In this document: positions 20,635-29,000 of the stretch, in pieces | How positions within the stretch are numbered: position 1 is the first letter of the stretch | How the letters are laid out: every line of letters begins with the position of its first letter | Source of the DNA: a virus | IMG/VR virus record: IMGVR_UViG_3300046376_000109 | Location: 1-43,334 of that record | DNA: 43,334 nucleotides | Strand: one strand, 5' to 3' | The notes under the pieces: model-generated | Told to the model about the DNA's origin: nothing | Databases searched by the model: none | Seen by the model: only the letters and a program-made list of their open reading frames with translations | Program-made: the position numbers and the translations under genes

Positions 20635-22725
20635 GTGGCGTTCGTACTTTCCCGCGGCGAGCTGTCGTCGATCGAGCCGCGCGGCGGCCCGAACGGCGGA
20701 TGGTTCCCCCCGTACCGGCGCGGCGTCGCCGTGTCCGCGGCCCTCTCATTCACCTACGGCCAGATTTACCGCGCACAGCCCGCCGTCCGCACCTGTGTCT
20801 CGTTCCTCGCCCGGAACATCGCGCAGTTGGGCCTGCACACCTTCCGGCGGTTGCCGAACGACGACCGGAAGCGGCTCCGTGACACACCGCTGTCGAACCT
20901 GTTCGACGTCCAGCCGAACCCGACGACGACGCCGTACCGGCTCGTCTACGCCCTCATCGCCGACCGGGCGATCTACGACGTCGCGTTCTGGCTGAAGGTC
21001 CGCGGCGAGGCGCCGGCCCTCGGCGGCCGCGGCGAGCTGCTCGGGCTGCGACGCGTCTCGCCCCGCCGCGTCCAGCCGCTCGAGGGCGACTGGCTCGAGG
21101 TCGACAAGTTCCGGATCCACGGCAACCGCGGGCACCGCGACGTCGACCGCGAGGACCTCGTCGTCTTCCCCGGCTACGACCCGGAAGAGGAGTCCGCGTC
21201 GGGCGCGTCGCCGATCGAGGCCCTGCGGTTGATCCTGGCCGAGGAATACTCGGCGCAGCAGTACCGCGAACAGATGTGGCGCAACGGCGCCCGGGCGTCC
21301 GGGTACATCAAGCGGCCGCTCGACGCGCCGGAGTGGTCGAAGACGGCCCGGACCCGGTTCCGTGAGGAGTGGCAGGCGCAGTACGCCGGTGACAGCCCGA
21401 ATGCCGGCGGGACGCCGATCCTCGAGGACGGCATGGAGTGGCTCGCCGCCGGCGTCACCCCGCGGGAGGCGCAGTACGTCGAATCGCGCAAGCTGACCCG
21501 CGAGGAATGCGCCGCCGAGTACCACATTCCGGCGCCGTTCGTCGGGCTGCTCGAGCACGCCACGTTCTCGAACATCACCGAGCAGCACAAGCAGCTGTAC
21601 ACCGACACCCTCGGCCCGTGGACCGTCGGCGCCGAGGAAGAGATCATGCTGCAGCTCGTCCCCGAGTTCCCCGGCCGCGGCGTCTACGTCGAGTTCAACT
21701 ACGCCGAGAAACTGCGCGGCTCGTTCGAAGAGCAGGCCGAAGGGCTGTCGTCGGCGATCGGCCGGCCCTACATGACCCCGAACGAGGGTCGGGCCCGGCT
21801 CAACCTGCCCCGCGTCGACGGCGGCGACGAGCTGCTCGTGCCGCTGAACATGGGCGACGCCGGCGGCGACCCCGACGACGCCGGCGACGAGCTCAAGCCG
21901 GACCCGGCCGCCGAGGGCGGCGACGACCCGGCCGCCGGCGGCGAGGACGACGACGCGACCCCGGCGCCGAAGCGCTACCGACCCGGCCGGGCCGCTCGAG
22001 GCAGCGGAACCAAGCAGATCGCCGGGCCCGATCATCTCGCCGAGCACGAGTCGATGCTGCGCGCGACGTTCGACCGGCAGCAGCGGTCCGTCCTCGCCCG
22101 GGCCGGCGCGAAGGCGGCCGGCCGGAAAGCGACCGCTGCCGAGCTGTTCGATCGGGCCCGATGGGACCGCGAACTCTCGGCGGACCTCCGGGCCCTCGCC
22201 CCCGGGGCGGTCGCCGACGTCGCCGGCGCCGCCCTCGACGCGCTCGGCGTCACGGTGCCGTTCGACCCGACGCAGGTCGAGCACTTCCTCGACGCCGAAA
22301 CGACCCGGGTCGCGACGCAGGTCAACGCCGTCACCGAGCAGCAGATCGCCGCCGCCGTCGAGCAGGCCCAGGAAGACGAAGACGCTGTGCTCGGCGAGCT
22401 GCTCGCCGCGGTCTTCCTCGCCGCCCTCGCGAAGCGCGTCGCCGACATCGCGCTGACGCAGATCACGAACCTGTCCGGGTTCGGGACCGTCGAGGCGGCC
22501 CGGCAGACCGCCCTGCGGAACCCCGACGCGACCGTCACGAAAAAGTGGATCACCGGGAAGAACCCGCGGCCGACGCACGCCGCCATGGATGGGCAGACGG
22601 TCGCCTACGACAAGTCGTTCAGCAACGGCGCGTCGTGGCCGGCCGACGCGGCGCACCTCGACGTCGACGAGGTTGCCGGCTGCAACTGCGACGTTGAGAT
22701 CGAACTGCACGAGGATGACGAGTAG
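20635..22725 (+). CDS. Portal protein fused to MuF-type head morphogenesis domain
   Basis: A 696-residue protein from GTG 20635 with GGGGGA before it. Residues 1-420 are HK97-type portal (AVRTCVSFLARNIAQLGLHTFRR; LYALIADRAIYDVAFWLK-like region; HIPAPFVGLLEHATFSNITEQHKQLY; MTPNEGRARLNLP). Residues 420-465 are acidic and disordered. Residues about 465-696 are a MuF/SPP1 gp7-like domain ending in TAMDGQ-type motif (HAAMDGQTV) and GCNCDVEI. In most relatives these are two genes. The portal forms the 12-fold gate for DNA; MuF domains are minor head proteins. A bound fusion would put 12 MuF copies at the portal. Confidence 0.88.
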   Translation: MAFVLSRGELSSIEPRGGPNGGWFPPYRRGVAVSAALSFTYGQIYRAQPAVRTCVSFLARNIAQLGLHTFRRLPNDDRKRLRDTPLSNLFDVQPNPTTTPYRLVYALIADRAIYDVAFWLKVRGEAPALGGRGELLGLRRVSPRRVQPLEGDWLEVDKFRIHGNRGHRDVDREDLVVFPGYDPEEESASGASPIEALRLILAEEYSAQQYREQMWRNGARASGYIKRPLDAPEWSKTARTRFREEWQAQYAGDSPNAGGTPILEDGMEWLAAGVTPREAQYVESRKLTREECAAEYHIPAPFVGLLEHATFSNITEQHKQLYTDTLGPWTVGAEEEIMLQLVPEFPGRGVYVEFNYAEKLRGSFEEQAEGLSSAIGRPYMTPNEGRARLNLPRVDGGDELLVPLNMGDAGGDPDDAGDELKPDPAAEGGDDPAAGGEDDDATPAPKRYRPGRAARGSGTKQIAGPDHLAEHESMLRATFDRQQRSVLARAGAKAAGRKATAAELFDRARWDRELSADLRALAPGAVADVAGAALDALGVTVPFDPTQVEHFLDAETTRVATQVNAVTEQQIAAAVEQAQEDEDAVLGELLAAVFLAALAKRVADIALTQITNLSGFGTVEAARQTALRNPDATVTKKWITGKNPRPTHAAMDGQTVAYDKSFSNGASWPADAAHLDVDEVAGCNCDVEIELHEDDE

Positions 22726-22750
22726 CGCGCGAGCGCGGAAGGTAGGACAG

Positions 22751-23584
22751 ATGCGCACCAAGACCGCGCCGGCGCTCGTCAAGGCGGCCGGCACCGCCGA
22801 TGGGCTCGCCGAGGGTGAGTTCATCGCCCTGGTCTCCGTTTTCGGGAACAAGGACTCGTATGGCGACATCGTCGTGCCGGGCGCGTACGCCGAGGACATC
22901 GCCGAGTGGAAGCTCTCCGGCGACCCGCTGCCGGTGATCTGGTCGCACGACTGGTCGGACCCCGAGTCGCACATCGGTGCGGCCAAGGACTGGCGCGAGC
23001 TGCTCCCCGGCGACGCCGAGCTGCCGGAGAAGCTGAAGCCGTACGGTGGGCTGCTCGTCCACGGGCAGAACGACGTCGCCGACAACGCCCGGGCCGCTCG
23101 GGTTTCCAAGCTGCTCGCCGGCCGCCGTGTCAAGCAGTTCTCGTTCGCCTATGACGAGCTCGAGTCCGGGTTCGGGACGTACAACGGGCTCGAGGGGTGG
23201 CTACTCAAGAAACTCCATGTGTTCGAGGTTGGCCCGACGCTCGTCGGCGCCAACCAGGCCACCGACCTGCTCGGCGCCAAGACGCTGATCATCGACCTTG
23301 CCCGGGTCGCCGTCGAGCGGCGCAAGCATGGCGCTCGACAGCCGGATTCGGTCGCAGCTACCCTGGCAGAGATCAAGGCGGCCCTCGCTCTGCTCGAGCA
23401 GGACGAGACCGCCGACAGCGACAACTCAAGCCGCCAGGACGGAACCGGGCAAGGTGGGGACGGCGTTGCCGATGCCACCGAGGACCCCACGCCGGACCCC
23501 GCCGCCGACGATGCCGCGCTACGTCAGCAGCTCGACGACGCGAACCTCATGCTCACGCTCGACGACGCTGACGTTTCCGACTGA
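22751..23584 (+). CDS. Prohead protease (HK97/S78 type)
   Basis: A 277-residue serine protease that trims the scaffold and capsid during head maturation. The S78-type core is present: GEFIALVSVFGNKDSYGDIVVPGAY near residues 22-46 (first strands), the catalytic His in IWSHDW (about 66), and the Ser in KQFSFAYD (about 130). The rest of the fold follows to TLVGAN. Residues about 200-277 are charged and disordered, a tail that is likely self-cleaved or serves as scaffold. It directly precedes the capsid gene as usual. Confidence 0.93.
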   Translation: MRTKTAPALVKAAGTADGLAEGEFIALVSVFGNKDSYGDIVVPGAYAEDIAEWKLSGDPLPVIWSHDWSDPESHIGAAKDWRELLPGDAELPEKLKPYGGLLVHGQNDVADNARAARVSKLLAGRRVKQFSFAYDELESGFGTYNGLEGWLLKKLHVFEVGPTLVGANQATDLLGAKTLIIDLARVAVERRKHGARQPDSVAATLAEIKAALALLEQDETADSDNSSRQDGTGQGGDGVADATEDPTPDPAADDAALRQQLDDANLMLTLDDADVSD

Positions 23585-23607
23585 ATCGAGCAACGGAGGA
23601 TCGGGCA

Positions 23608-24918
23608 ATGACCCGGGAGGAACTCAAGGCGGCGATCGCCGCGAAGCTCGCGCCGGCGAAGGCGATCGCCGATCTCGCGACCAGCGAGAACCGGCAGTTC
23701 ACCGACACCGAGCGCAAGACCATCACCGACGCGGTCGCGTCGGCCGAGCCGTTCAAGGAGCAGCTCAAGGCCCTCGACGCCGACAAGGCCGCGCGCGCCG
23801 CGATCTCCGGCATCGAGGACGGCATCGGCGTCGACTTCACCGACCGCGGCGACCGCAAGACCGCCGGCGGGCTGCTCGTCCCCGGCGCCAAGACCATCGG
23901 CGAGCTGTACTGGGAGTCCGACGCGCACCGGAAGCTGCTCGCTTCCGCGCCCGGCGGTCGCTTCGGCGAAAAGCAGCACGTCAACGGCGACAGCGTTGGG
24001 TTCAAGTCGCTGTTCCATCGTCCGCAGGTCAAGACCCTGATCACCGGCGGGTCCGACACGTCCGGCGGCGCGCTCGTCGTCAACGACTACATCGGCATGC
24101 AGGTCGGGCTCGGCGCCTTTCAGCGGCCGCTGACCGTCCGCGACATCGTCACCAACGGCACGACCACGTCCGACACCGTCGAATACGTCCGGGTGACGTC
24201 GACGACGAACAACGCGGCCCCGGTCGCCGAGTCGACGACGACCGCCGACCCCGGTGCGATGACCGCGGCGAACGGCGTCAAGCCCGAGAGCGCCATGGCG
24301 CTGCAGAAGGTCACCGAGACGGTGAAGACGATCGCGCACTGGCTGCCGGCGACGAAGCGGGCTCTGTCCGACGCGGGTCAGGTCCGGACCCTGATCGATC
24401 AGTTCCTGCGGTACGGGATCGAAGAGGAGCTCGAGGACCAGATCATCTCGGGCAACGGTTCCGGCGAGAACTTCACCGGTATCGCGTCGACGTCCGGTGT
24501 GCAGGCCCAGGCGTGGGACACTGACGTGCTCACCACGACCCGGAAGGCCCGGACCAAGGTTCGTACCGTCGGCCGGTCGATCCCGACGGCCTACGTCCTC
24601 AACCCGTCCGACTGGGAGATGATCGACCTCCTGCAGGACAACGACGCCCGGTACTACTTCGGCGGCCCGGCCCGGCTCGGCCAGCCGACCCTGTGGGGTC
24701 TGCCGGTCATCGAGTCCGAGGCCGTCCCGGCCGGCACGGGCTACGTCGCCGACTGGCGCAAGGCGGTCCTCTGGGACCGCGAGGACGCGTCGATCACGGT
24801 CAGCGACTCGCACGCCAACTTCTTCATCCGCAACATGGTCGCGTTCCTCGGCGAGATGCGCGCGGCTTTCGGCGTGCTGCAGCCGAACGCGTTCGTGTCG
24901 ATCGATCTGACGGCGTAA
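23608..24918 (+). CDS. Major capsid protein (HK97 fold)
   Basis: A 436-residue protein with strong Shine-Dalgarno (GGAGGA) before ATG 23608. The N-terminal ~100 residues are helical and charged (REELKAAIAAKLAPAKAIADL), the scaffold-like delta domain removed by the protease. The rest matches the HK97-type capsid pattern: GGALVVNDYIGM, EYVRVTSTTNNAAPVAE, ALSDAGQVRTLIDQ, ISGNGSGENFTGIAS, and the C-terminal strand region ending in FGVLQPNAFVSIDLTA. This is the highest-copy structural protein, consistent with the strong ribosome binding site. Confidence 0.95.
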   Translation: MTREELKAAIAAKLAPAKAIADLATSENRQFTDTERKTITDAVASAEPFKEQLKALDADKAARAAISGIEDGIGVDFTDRGDRKTAGGLLVPGAKTIGELYWESDAHRKLLASAPGGRFGEKQHVNGDSVGFKSLFHRPQVKTLITGGSDTSGGALVVNDYIGMQVGLGAFQRPLTVRDIVTNGTTTSDTVEYVRVTSTTNNAAPVAESTTTADPGAMTAANGVKPESAMALQKVTETVKTIAHWLPATKRALSDAGQVRTLIDQFLRYGIEEELEDQIISGNGSGENFTGIASTSGVQAQAWDTDVLTTTRKARTKVRTVGRSIPTAYVLNPSDWEMIDLLQDNDARYYFGGPARLGQPTLWGLPVIESEAVPAGTGYVADWRKAVLWDREDASITVSDSHANFFIRNMVAFLGEMRAAFGVLQPNAFVSIDLTA

Positions 24919-24930
24919 GGAGAAACGATC

Positions 24931-25197
24931 ATGGGCTACCTGCTGCCGAACGCCGCCGCGGCCCGCGGCGCCGCCGTCCCGGATATCGGTGCGGTCACCT
25001 CTTCCGCGCCCGCGGCGATCACCTCCGTGGTCGCGGCCGGCGCCAACCCGACCAAGGCTGAGTACGACGCGCTGCGCGCCGACGTCGTTGCCCTGCGGAC
25101 CACGGTCGCGGCGGGTGTCGTCGACATCGCCGCGGCCCGGGCCAAGATCCTCGCGCTGCAGGACAGTCTGCAGGGCGGCGGGGTCATCGCCCCGTGA
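24931..25197 (+). CDS. Small head protein, head-fiber-like
   Basis: An 88-residue protein, ATG 24931 behind AAGGAGAA. Gly/Ala-rich N-terminus followed by a single long helix (PTKAEYDALRADVVALRTTVAAGVVDIAAARAKILALQDSL). The PTKAEYDALRADV phrase resembles the head-fiber proteins that follow the capsid gene in some phages. A trimeric coiled coil on the capsid surface is plausible. The match is by pattern only. Confidence 0.6.
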   Translation: MGYLLPNAAAARGAAVPDIGAVTSSAPAAITSVVAAGANPTKAEYDALRADVVALRTTVAAGVVDIAAARAKILALQDSLQGGGVIAP

Positions 25198-25685
25198 CAC
25201 AGCCTGTTCGCCGGTGCCCGGTCTGCGGGGAAGCGCACGCGTCGTGCGGCGACCCCCGCGGGGCGGGCACCGGCGTTCCTATCGACGCCGGACTGTACGA
25301 GAAAGGACGACCCGCCGTGAGCAACAGCATCGTCGAGCGCCGCTGGATCGAGACCAACGGCCAGTGGCACCTGTTCAAGATCAACCAGCAGGACCCGCGG
25401 TACGGCGACTCGCAGCCGTACGACACCGAGCAGCCGAACAACGGCAAGCCGACCCTCACCCTCGCCGAGATTCGCGACGGCGCGACCGAGCCGGCCGAGC
25501 CCGTCGGCGCAGTGAAGACCGCCGACCGGCAGCCCGCGACCAAGAAGGTCGCCCCGGCCAAGAAGGCGACCGCCAAGAAGGCGACCGCCGACAGCAGCTC
25601 GAGCGGCGACAGCAGCACCGGCGACGCGACCCCGCCCGCCGACGACAACGGCACCGGCGACACGCCGGCCGCCGACCAGCAGTAA
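25194..25685 (+). CDS. Head-module protein with CxxC and Lys/Ala/Asp-rich tail
   Basis: 163 residues from GTG 25194, overlapping the previous stop (GTGA). The N-terminus has a zinc-knuckle pattern (CPVCGEAHASC). An alternative start, GTG 25318, has a better Shine-Dalgarno (GAAAGGAC) and would give a 122-residue product without the knuckle. The middle (ERRWIETNGQWHLFKINQQDP) is globular; the C-terminal 60 residues are low-complexity (KKATAKKAT then acidic/Ser/Thr). Lys/Ala tails are often DNA- or capsid-associated. Function unknown. Confidence 0.65.
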   Translation: MTQPVRRCPVCGEAHASCGDPRGAGTGVPIDAGLYEKGRPAVSNSIVERRWIETNGQWHLFKINQQDPRYGDSQPYDTEQPNNGKPTLTLAEIRDGATEPAEPVGAVKTADRQPATKKVAPAKKATAKKATADSSSSGDSSTGDATPPADDNGTGDTPAADQQ

Positions 25686-25697
25686 GGGGCCCGGGCC

Positions 25698-26324
25698 GTG
25701 GCCGACAACCTCACCGACAACGCAGAGTCCCGGGCCCTGAACTGGCTCACCGGGAACACGACCACGGCCCCGACCCTGCCCCTCAAGGCGCGGCTCATGA
25801 CCGTTCTCGGCAGCGACAGCGCCGCCGGGACCGAGGTCGTTGGCGGGTCGTACGCCGCCCCGTCGATCGCGTTCGGCAGCTCGTCCAGCGGCGCCCCCGC
25901 GACGAACTCAGCCGACGTCGACGCGACCGGCATGCCGAACACCGGCGCCGCCCCCGTCATCGGGCTCGAAATCTGGGACTCGGCCGGGACCCCGTTCCGT
26001 TGGTGGCACGGCCCGCTCTCCGGCGGCAGCTACTCGTTCGTCGCGTCGACGGACATTTTCACGTCCGCATCGCATGGTTTGTCCGCCGGCGACCGGGTCG
26101 CGTTCGCTTCCGGGCAGGCGCCGACCGGGTTCACCGCCGGCACGTCGTACTACGTCATCGCGACGAACCTCGCGACGAACACGTTCATGCTGTCGGCGAC
26201 CCTCGGTGGGTCGAGCGTCAACGGGACCGTCGACCTGTCCGGCACCTACATCCGTGCCCGCGAGACCGGGTCGGGCGACACCCTGCGGCTCGCCGCCGGC
26301 ACCGTCTCGCTCGCGCTCGGCTAG
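25698..26324 (+). CDS. Structural protein with inserted beta repeat, fiber/decoration-like
   Basis: A 208-residue protein from GTG 25698. The N-terminus (ADNLTDNAESRALNWLTGN, LPLKARLMTVLGSDSAAGTEVVGG) fits a family of phage structural proteins annotated as tail-fiber or head-decoration. A beta-rich insert in the middle (DIFTSASHGLSAGDRVAFAS, FTAGTSYYVIATNLATNTF) looks like a separate Ig- or adhesin-like module. It lies between the capsid and connector genes, so it may decorate the head rather than the tail. No Shine-Dalgarno stronger than GGGGCC is seen. Confidence 0.6.
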   Translation: MADNLTDNAESRALNWLTGNTTTAPTLPLKARLMTVLGSDSAAGTEVVGGSYAAPSIAFGSSSSGAPATNSADVDATGMPNTGAAPVIGLEIWDSAGTPFRWWHGPLSGGSYSFVASTDIFTSASHGLSAGDRVAFASGQAPTGFTAGTSYYVIATNLATNTFMLSATLGGSSVNGTVDLSGTYIRARETGSGDTLRLAAGTVSLALG

Positions 26325-26335
26325 GGCCGGCGCGC

Positions 26336-27685
26336 ATGGCCGCGCCCGTCTTCCAGTCCGCCGGCACGTGGGCGCAAACCGCCGGCGGTAACCCGGCGGC
26401 GAGCATCACGTTCAGTGCGCCTGCCAGCATCGCCGCCGGCGACCTGCTGCAGGCGCACTTCACCATCGACAACGTCACCCGCGGCATCACCCCGCCGTCG
26501 GGGTGGACGCAAGCCCCCGACTCGCCGCAGATCATCAACAGCGGCGGAAATCAGCTGCTCGCCGTCTACTACAAGTGGGCGACCGGCAGCGAACCGGGGA
26601 CGTACACGTTCAATTTCACCGGCGGGAACACATTCGCCGAGGGCGTGATCCTGCGGATCACCGGCGCGGCCGGCAGCGGCAACCCGTACAACATCACCAA
26701 CGGGGCGACGAACCCGTCGAGCGGCTCGACCAGCACCCCGGCCGTGTCCGGGACGACCAACGTCGCCGACACGCTGCTCATCAACGCCTACACGAGCGTC
26801 AACAGCGGGGCGTGGACCCCGAGCGCATCCCCGGCGTTCACCACGGCCGCGTCTGGCGGGTTCAACACCGCCGGGGTGTCGTACCGGACGCAAACGGCGG
26901 TCGGCCCGACCGGGTCGATTCAGGCGACCAAGGCGACGACCGATCAGAAGACGGCGTGGCTCGGCGCGGTCAAGCCGCCCGGGGCGAACATCGTCAGCGC
27001 CGGCAGCATCGCGTTCGCCGCTGACGCGGCACTGACCGCCCCCGCCGTCCGGCTCGCCCCCGCCGCTTCCGCGCTGACCGCCGATGCCGCCCTCGCCGCC
27101 GCCGGTCGCCGGCTCGGCGTCGCCGCGGCCGCCCTGACCGCCGACGCCGCCCTCGCGGCGGCCGTCGCACGCCGGGTGAGCGCCGGCGCCGCTCTGGCCG
27201 CTGACGGGACGCTCAGCGCCGCCGCGGCCCGGTCCGGGCTCGTCGCGGCCGTCTTCACTGCCGACGGGCAACTCACCGCCGCTGCCCGCCGGCTCAACGC
27301 CGCGGCGGCGGCGTTTACCGCCGACGGGCAGCTGCTCGCCGGCGCCGGCGCACGGTTCGTCCCCGGCTCGAGCTCGTTCACCGCCGACGCCGCCCTCACC
27401 GCCGCGGCGATCCGCCGCACCGCCGCCGCGGCCGCCCTCACCGCCGACGGCATCCTCGGCGTCGCCTACCAGGCCGTCCCCGTCGTGCAGCTCGGCGCTG
27501 TTGCTTTCCGCGCCGACGCGGTCCTCACCGCCGGCGGCCGCCGGGTCATCGCCGTTTCGGCAGCGTTCACCGCGACCGGGTCGCTTACGATCTCCACACC
27601 GGTGCAGCCGCCCGCGGGCACCCCACGGCGCAGCAGCACGGCGACCGGCCGGCGCGCCGGCGTCGCCACACCACGTAGGGGGTAG
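26336..27685 (+). CDS. Ala-rich repeat surface protein with carbohydrate-binding-like N-domain
   Basis: A 449-residue protein from ATG 26336. Residues 1-225 are a beta-sandwich-type domain (AGDLLQAHFTIDN, PPSGWTQAP, YYKWATGSEPGTYTFNF, GVILRITGA) whose pattern recurs in the 1157-residue tail protein at 34726. Residues about 222-420 are about ten tandem units of 20-22 residues around the phrase AALTADAALAAAARR, with strong Ala bias. A basic tail ends the protein (RRSSTATGRRAGVATPRRG). Located in the head module, it may form fibers or surface decoration on the capsid that touch the host or the environment. Role inferred. Confidence 0.65.
   Translation: MAAPVFQSAGTWAQTAGGNPAASITFSAPASIAAGDLLQAHFTIDNVTRGITPPSGWTQAPDSPQIINSGGNQLLAVYYKWATGSEPGTYTFNFTGGNTFAEGVILRITGAAGSGNPYNITNGATNPSSGSTSTPAVSGTTNVADTLLINAYTSVNSGAWTPSASPAFTTAASGGFNTAGVSYRTQTAVGPTGSIQATKATTDQKTAWLGAVKPPGANIVSAGSIAFAADAALTAPAVRLAPAASALTADAALAAAGRRLGVAAAALTADAALAAAVARRVSAGAALAADGTLSAAAARSGLVAAVFTADGQLTAAARRLNAAAAAFTADGQLLAGAGARFVPGSSSFTADAALTAAAIRRTAAAAALTADGILGVAYQAVPVVQLGAVAFRADAVLTAGGRRVIAVSAAFTATGSLTISTPVQPPAGTPRRSSTATGRRAGVATPRRG
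27001..27600 (+). repeat. Ten tandem 20-22 residue repeats within the protein
   Basis: The DNA encodes successive units containing (A/S)(A/S)(L/F)(T/A)AD(A/G)xLxAAxxR. Examples: SALTADAALAAAGRR, AALTADAALAAAVARR, AVFTADGQLTAAARR, SSFTADAALTAAAIRR. Unit length is nearly constant, which fits a regular beta-solenoid or fiber repeat. Confidence 0.75.
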
Positions 27686-27688
27686 ACC

Positions 27689-28300
27689 ATGATCGTCGAA
27701 CGGACCCCGTTCGCGACCGCCCGAGACTTCGCGACCTACGCCCGGCGGGACCTGTCCGCCAAGGACACGGCGACCGTCGTCCAGCATCTCGCCGGCGTGT
27801 CCCGCCGCATCCGCAGTTTCTGCGGCTGGCATCTCTGGCCGAAACACGTCGATGAGACTGTGCGCGTCGAGGGCGTCGGCAGCCGCCTGCTCGTCCTGCC
27901 GACCCTCGCCCTCGACGCTGTCGGTTCCGTCGTCGAGGACCCCGACGGCGACGCGACCATCCTCGACTCGACCGCCTACCGCATGTCGGCGGCCGGGATG
28001 CTGCGTAGGATCGACGGTGGTTTCTGGGCCGGCGAGTTCGTCGCCTACGACGTGACGATCACCCACGGGTACGACGACAACCCTGATCCGCCCGAGGACG
28101 GCTCGGCCGCGCCCGAGGACCTCGTCGAGCTCGCCTGCCAGGTTGTCGGCCGGGCGTTCGTTTCGCCGACCGGCGCGATCCGGGAACAGTCCGGGACGGT
28201 GTCGATGACGTACTCGCAGACGGGGCCGGCCGCGTCGGGCGGGATCGCCCTGCTGCGCGCGGAAAAGGACGCGCTCGGGCACTACCGGACCGGTGACTGA
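27689..28300 (+). CDS. Head-tail connector / adaptor (gp6-like)
   Basis: A 203-residue protein, ATG 27689. N-terminal helices (ARDFATYARRDLSAKDTATVVQHL, VSRRIRSFCGW) and a C-terminal helix (VELACQVVGRAFVSP) flank a beta region, as in HK97 gp6-type adaptors, which form a ring under the portal. It is placed right where the connector series (28300, 28680, 29000) begins. It overlaps the next gene by one base. Confidence 0.75.
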   Translation: MIVERTPFATARDFATYARRDLSAKDTATVVQHLAGVSRRIRSFCGWHLWPKHVDETVRVEGVGSRLLVLPTLALDAVGSVVEDPDGDATILDSTAYRMSAAGMLRRIDGGFWAGEFVAYDVTITHGYDDNPDPPEDGSAAPEDLVELACQVVGRAFVSPTGAIREQSGTVSMTYSQTGPAASGGIALLRAEKDALGHYRTGD

Positions 28301-28674
28301 TGTATCCCTCGTTTTGGACCGACACGGTCGACGTCGAGCAGGCCGAGCTCGTCGACGACGTCGACGGCTCCAACTACGGCGATCAGACCCTCGACTGGGA
28401 AAACGCGACGACGACGACTCTCGACGGGCTGCACGTGCAGCCGGTCGCCGAGGGCGAGCAGCTCGCCGCCGGCCGGGACGCCGTCGTCACCCGCTGGCGG
28501 CTGCAGATGCCCGCGGACGTCGCCGCTTCCTTGCCGGCCGGGGAACTGCGCGCGACGGACCGGGTCGTCTACCGGGGGAAGACGTACGACATCGACGGTC
28601 AGCCGGAGGCGTGGCCGTCGCCGTCCGGGACAATGGATCACGTCGACGCGTTCCTCGTGCTGACGGAAGGGTAG
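28300..28674 (+). CDS. Head closure / stopper protein
   Basis: A 124-residue protein; the ATG shares a base with the previous TGA (ATGA-type). It is beta-rich (FWTDTVDVEQAELVDDVDG, GLHVQPVAEGEQLAAG, TRWRLQMPADVAA, RVVYRGKTYDIDG), the pattern of head-tail joining stoppers (SPP1 gp16-like, HK97 connector). The order after the adaptor supports it. Confidence 0.7.
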   Translation: MYPSFWTDTVDVEQAELVDDVDGSNYGDQTLDWENATTTTLDGLHVQPVAEGEQLAAGRDAVVTRWRLQMPADVAASLPAGELRATDRVVYRGKTYDIDGQPEAWPSPSGTMDHVDAFLVLTEG

Positions 28675-28679
28675 GGCCG

Positions 28680-29000
28680 GTGCGGATCACGAAAGTGCGG
28701 ATCGCGCTCAACTCGGAGGGCATTCGCGAGATGCTGAACGAGGTCGGTGTCGAGGCGGACCTCGCAGCCCGGGCCGAGCGGGTCGCCGCGCAGGTCAACG
28801 CCACCTATCCCGGGGTTGAGCACCGGCCGCCGTATGGCCCCGACCTGCCCGGCGCCGAGGTCCCCGTCGCCGTTGCGAGCGTCCGCGGCCGCGGCGCTCG
28901 AGCTCGGGCCCGGGTCGCGGTGCTGCATCCGTCGGCGCCGGCCGTCGAGGCGAAGTACGGCATCCTCGGCGCCGCCCTCGACGCCGGCCGGGACCTCTGA
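28680..29000 (+). CDS. Tail-completion / neck protein (HK97 gp10-like)
   Basis: A 106-residue protein from GTG 28680. Helical and charged N-terminal half (SEGIREMLNEVGVEADLAARAERV) and a short beta end with the phrase HPSAPAVEAKYGIL, a common end of gp10-type neck proteins (often HxxxxxVExKxG). Position between stopper and terminator proteins agrees. It overlaps the next gene by one base. Confidence 0.7.
   Translation: MRITKVRIALNSEGIREMLNEVGVEADLAARAERVAAQVNATYPGVEHRPPYGPDLPGAEVPVAVASVRGRGARARARVAVLHPSAPAVEAKYGILGAALDAGRDL

Noticed and set aside
20746-23133. 795-codon open frame on the minus strand opposite portal and protease
   Set aside because: It covers two well-supported genes, has no motif, and has the shadow composition of high-GC coding DNA.
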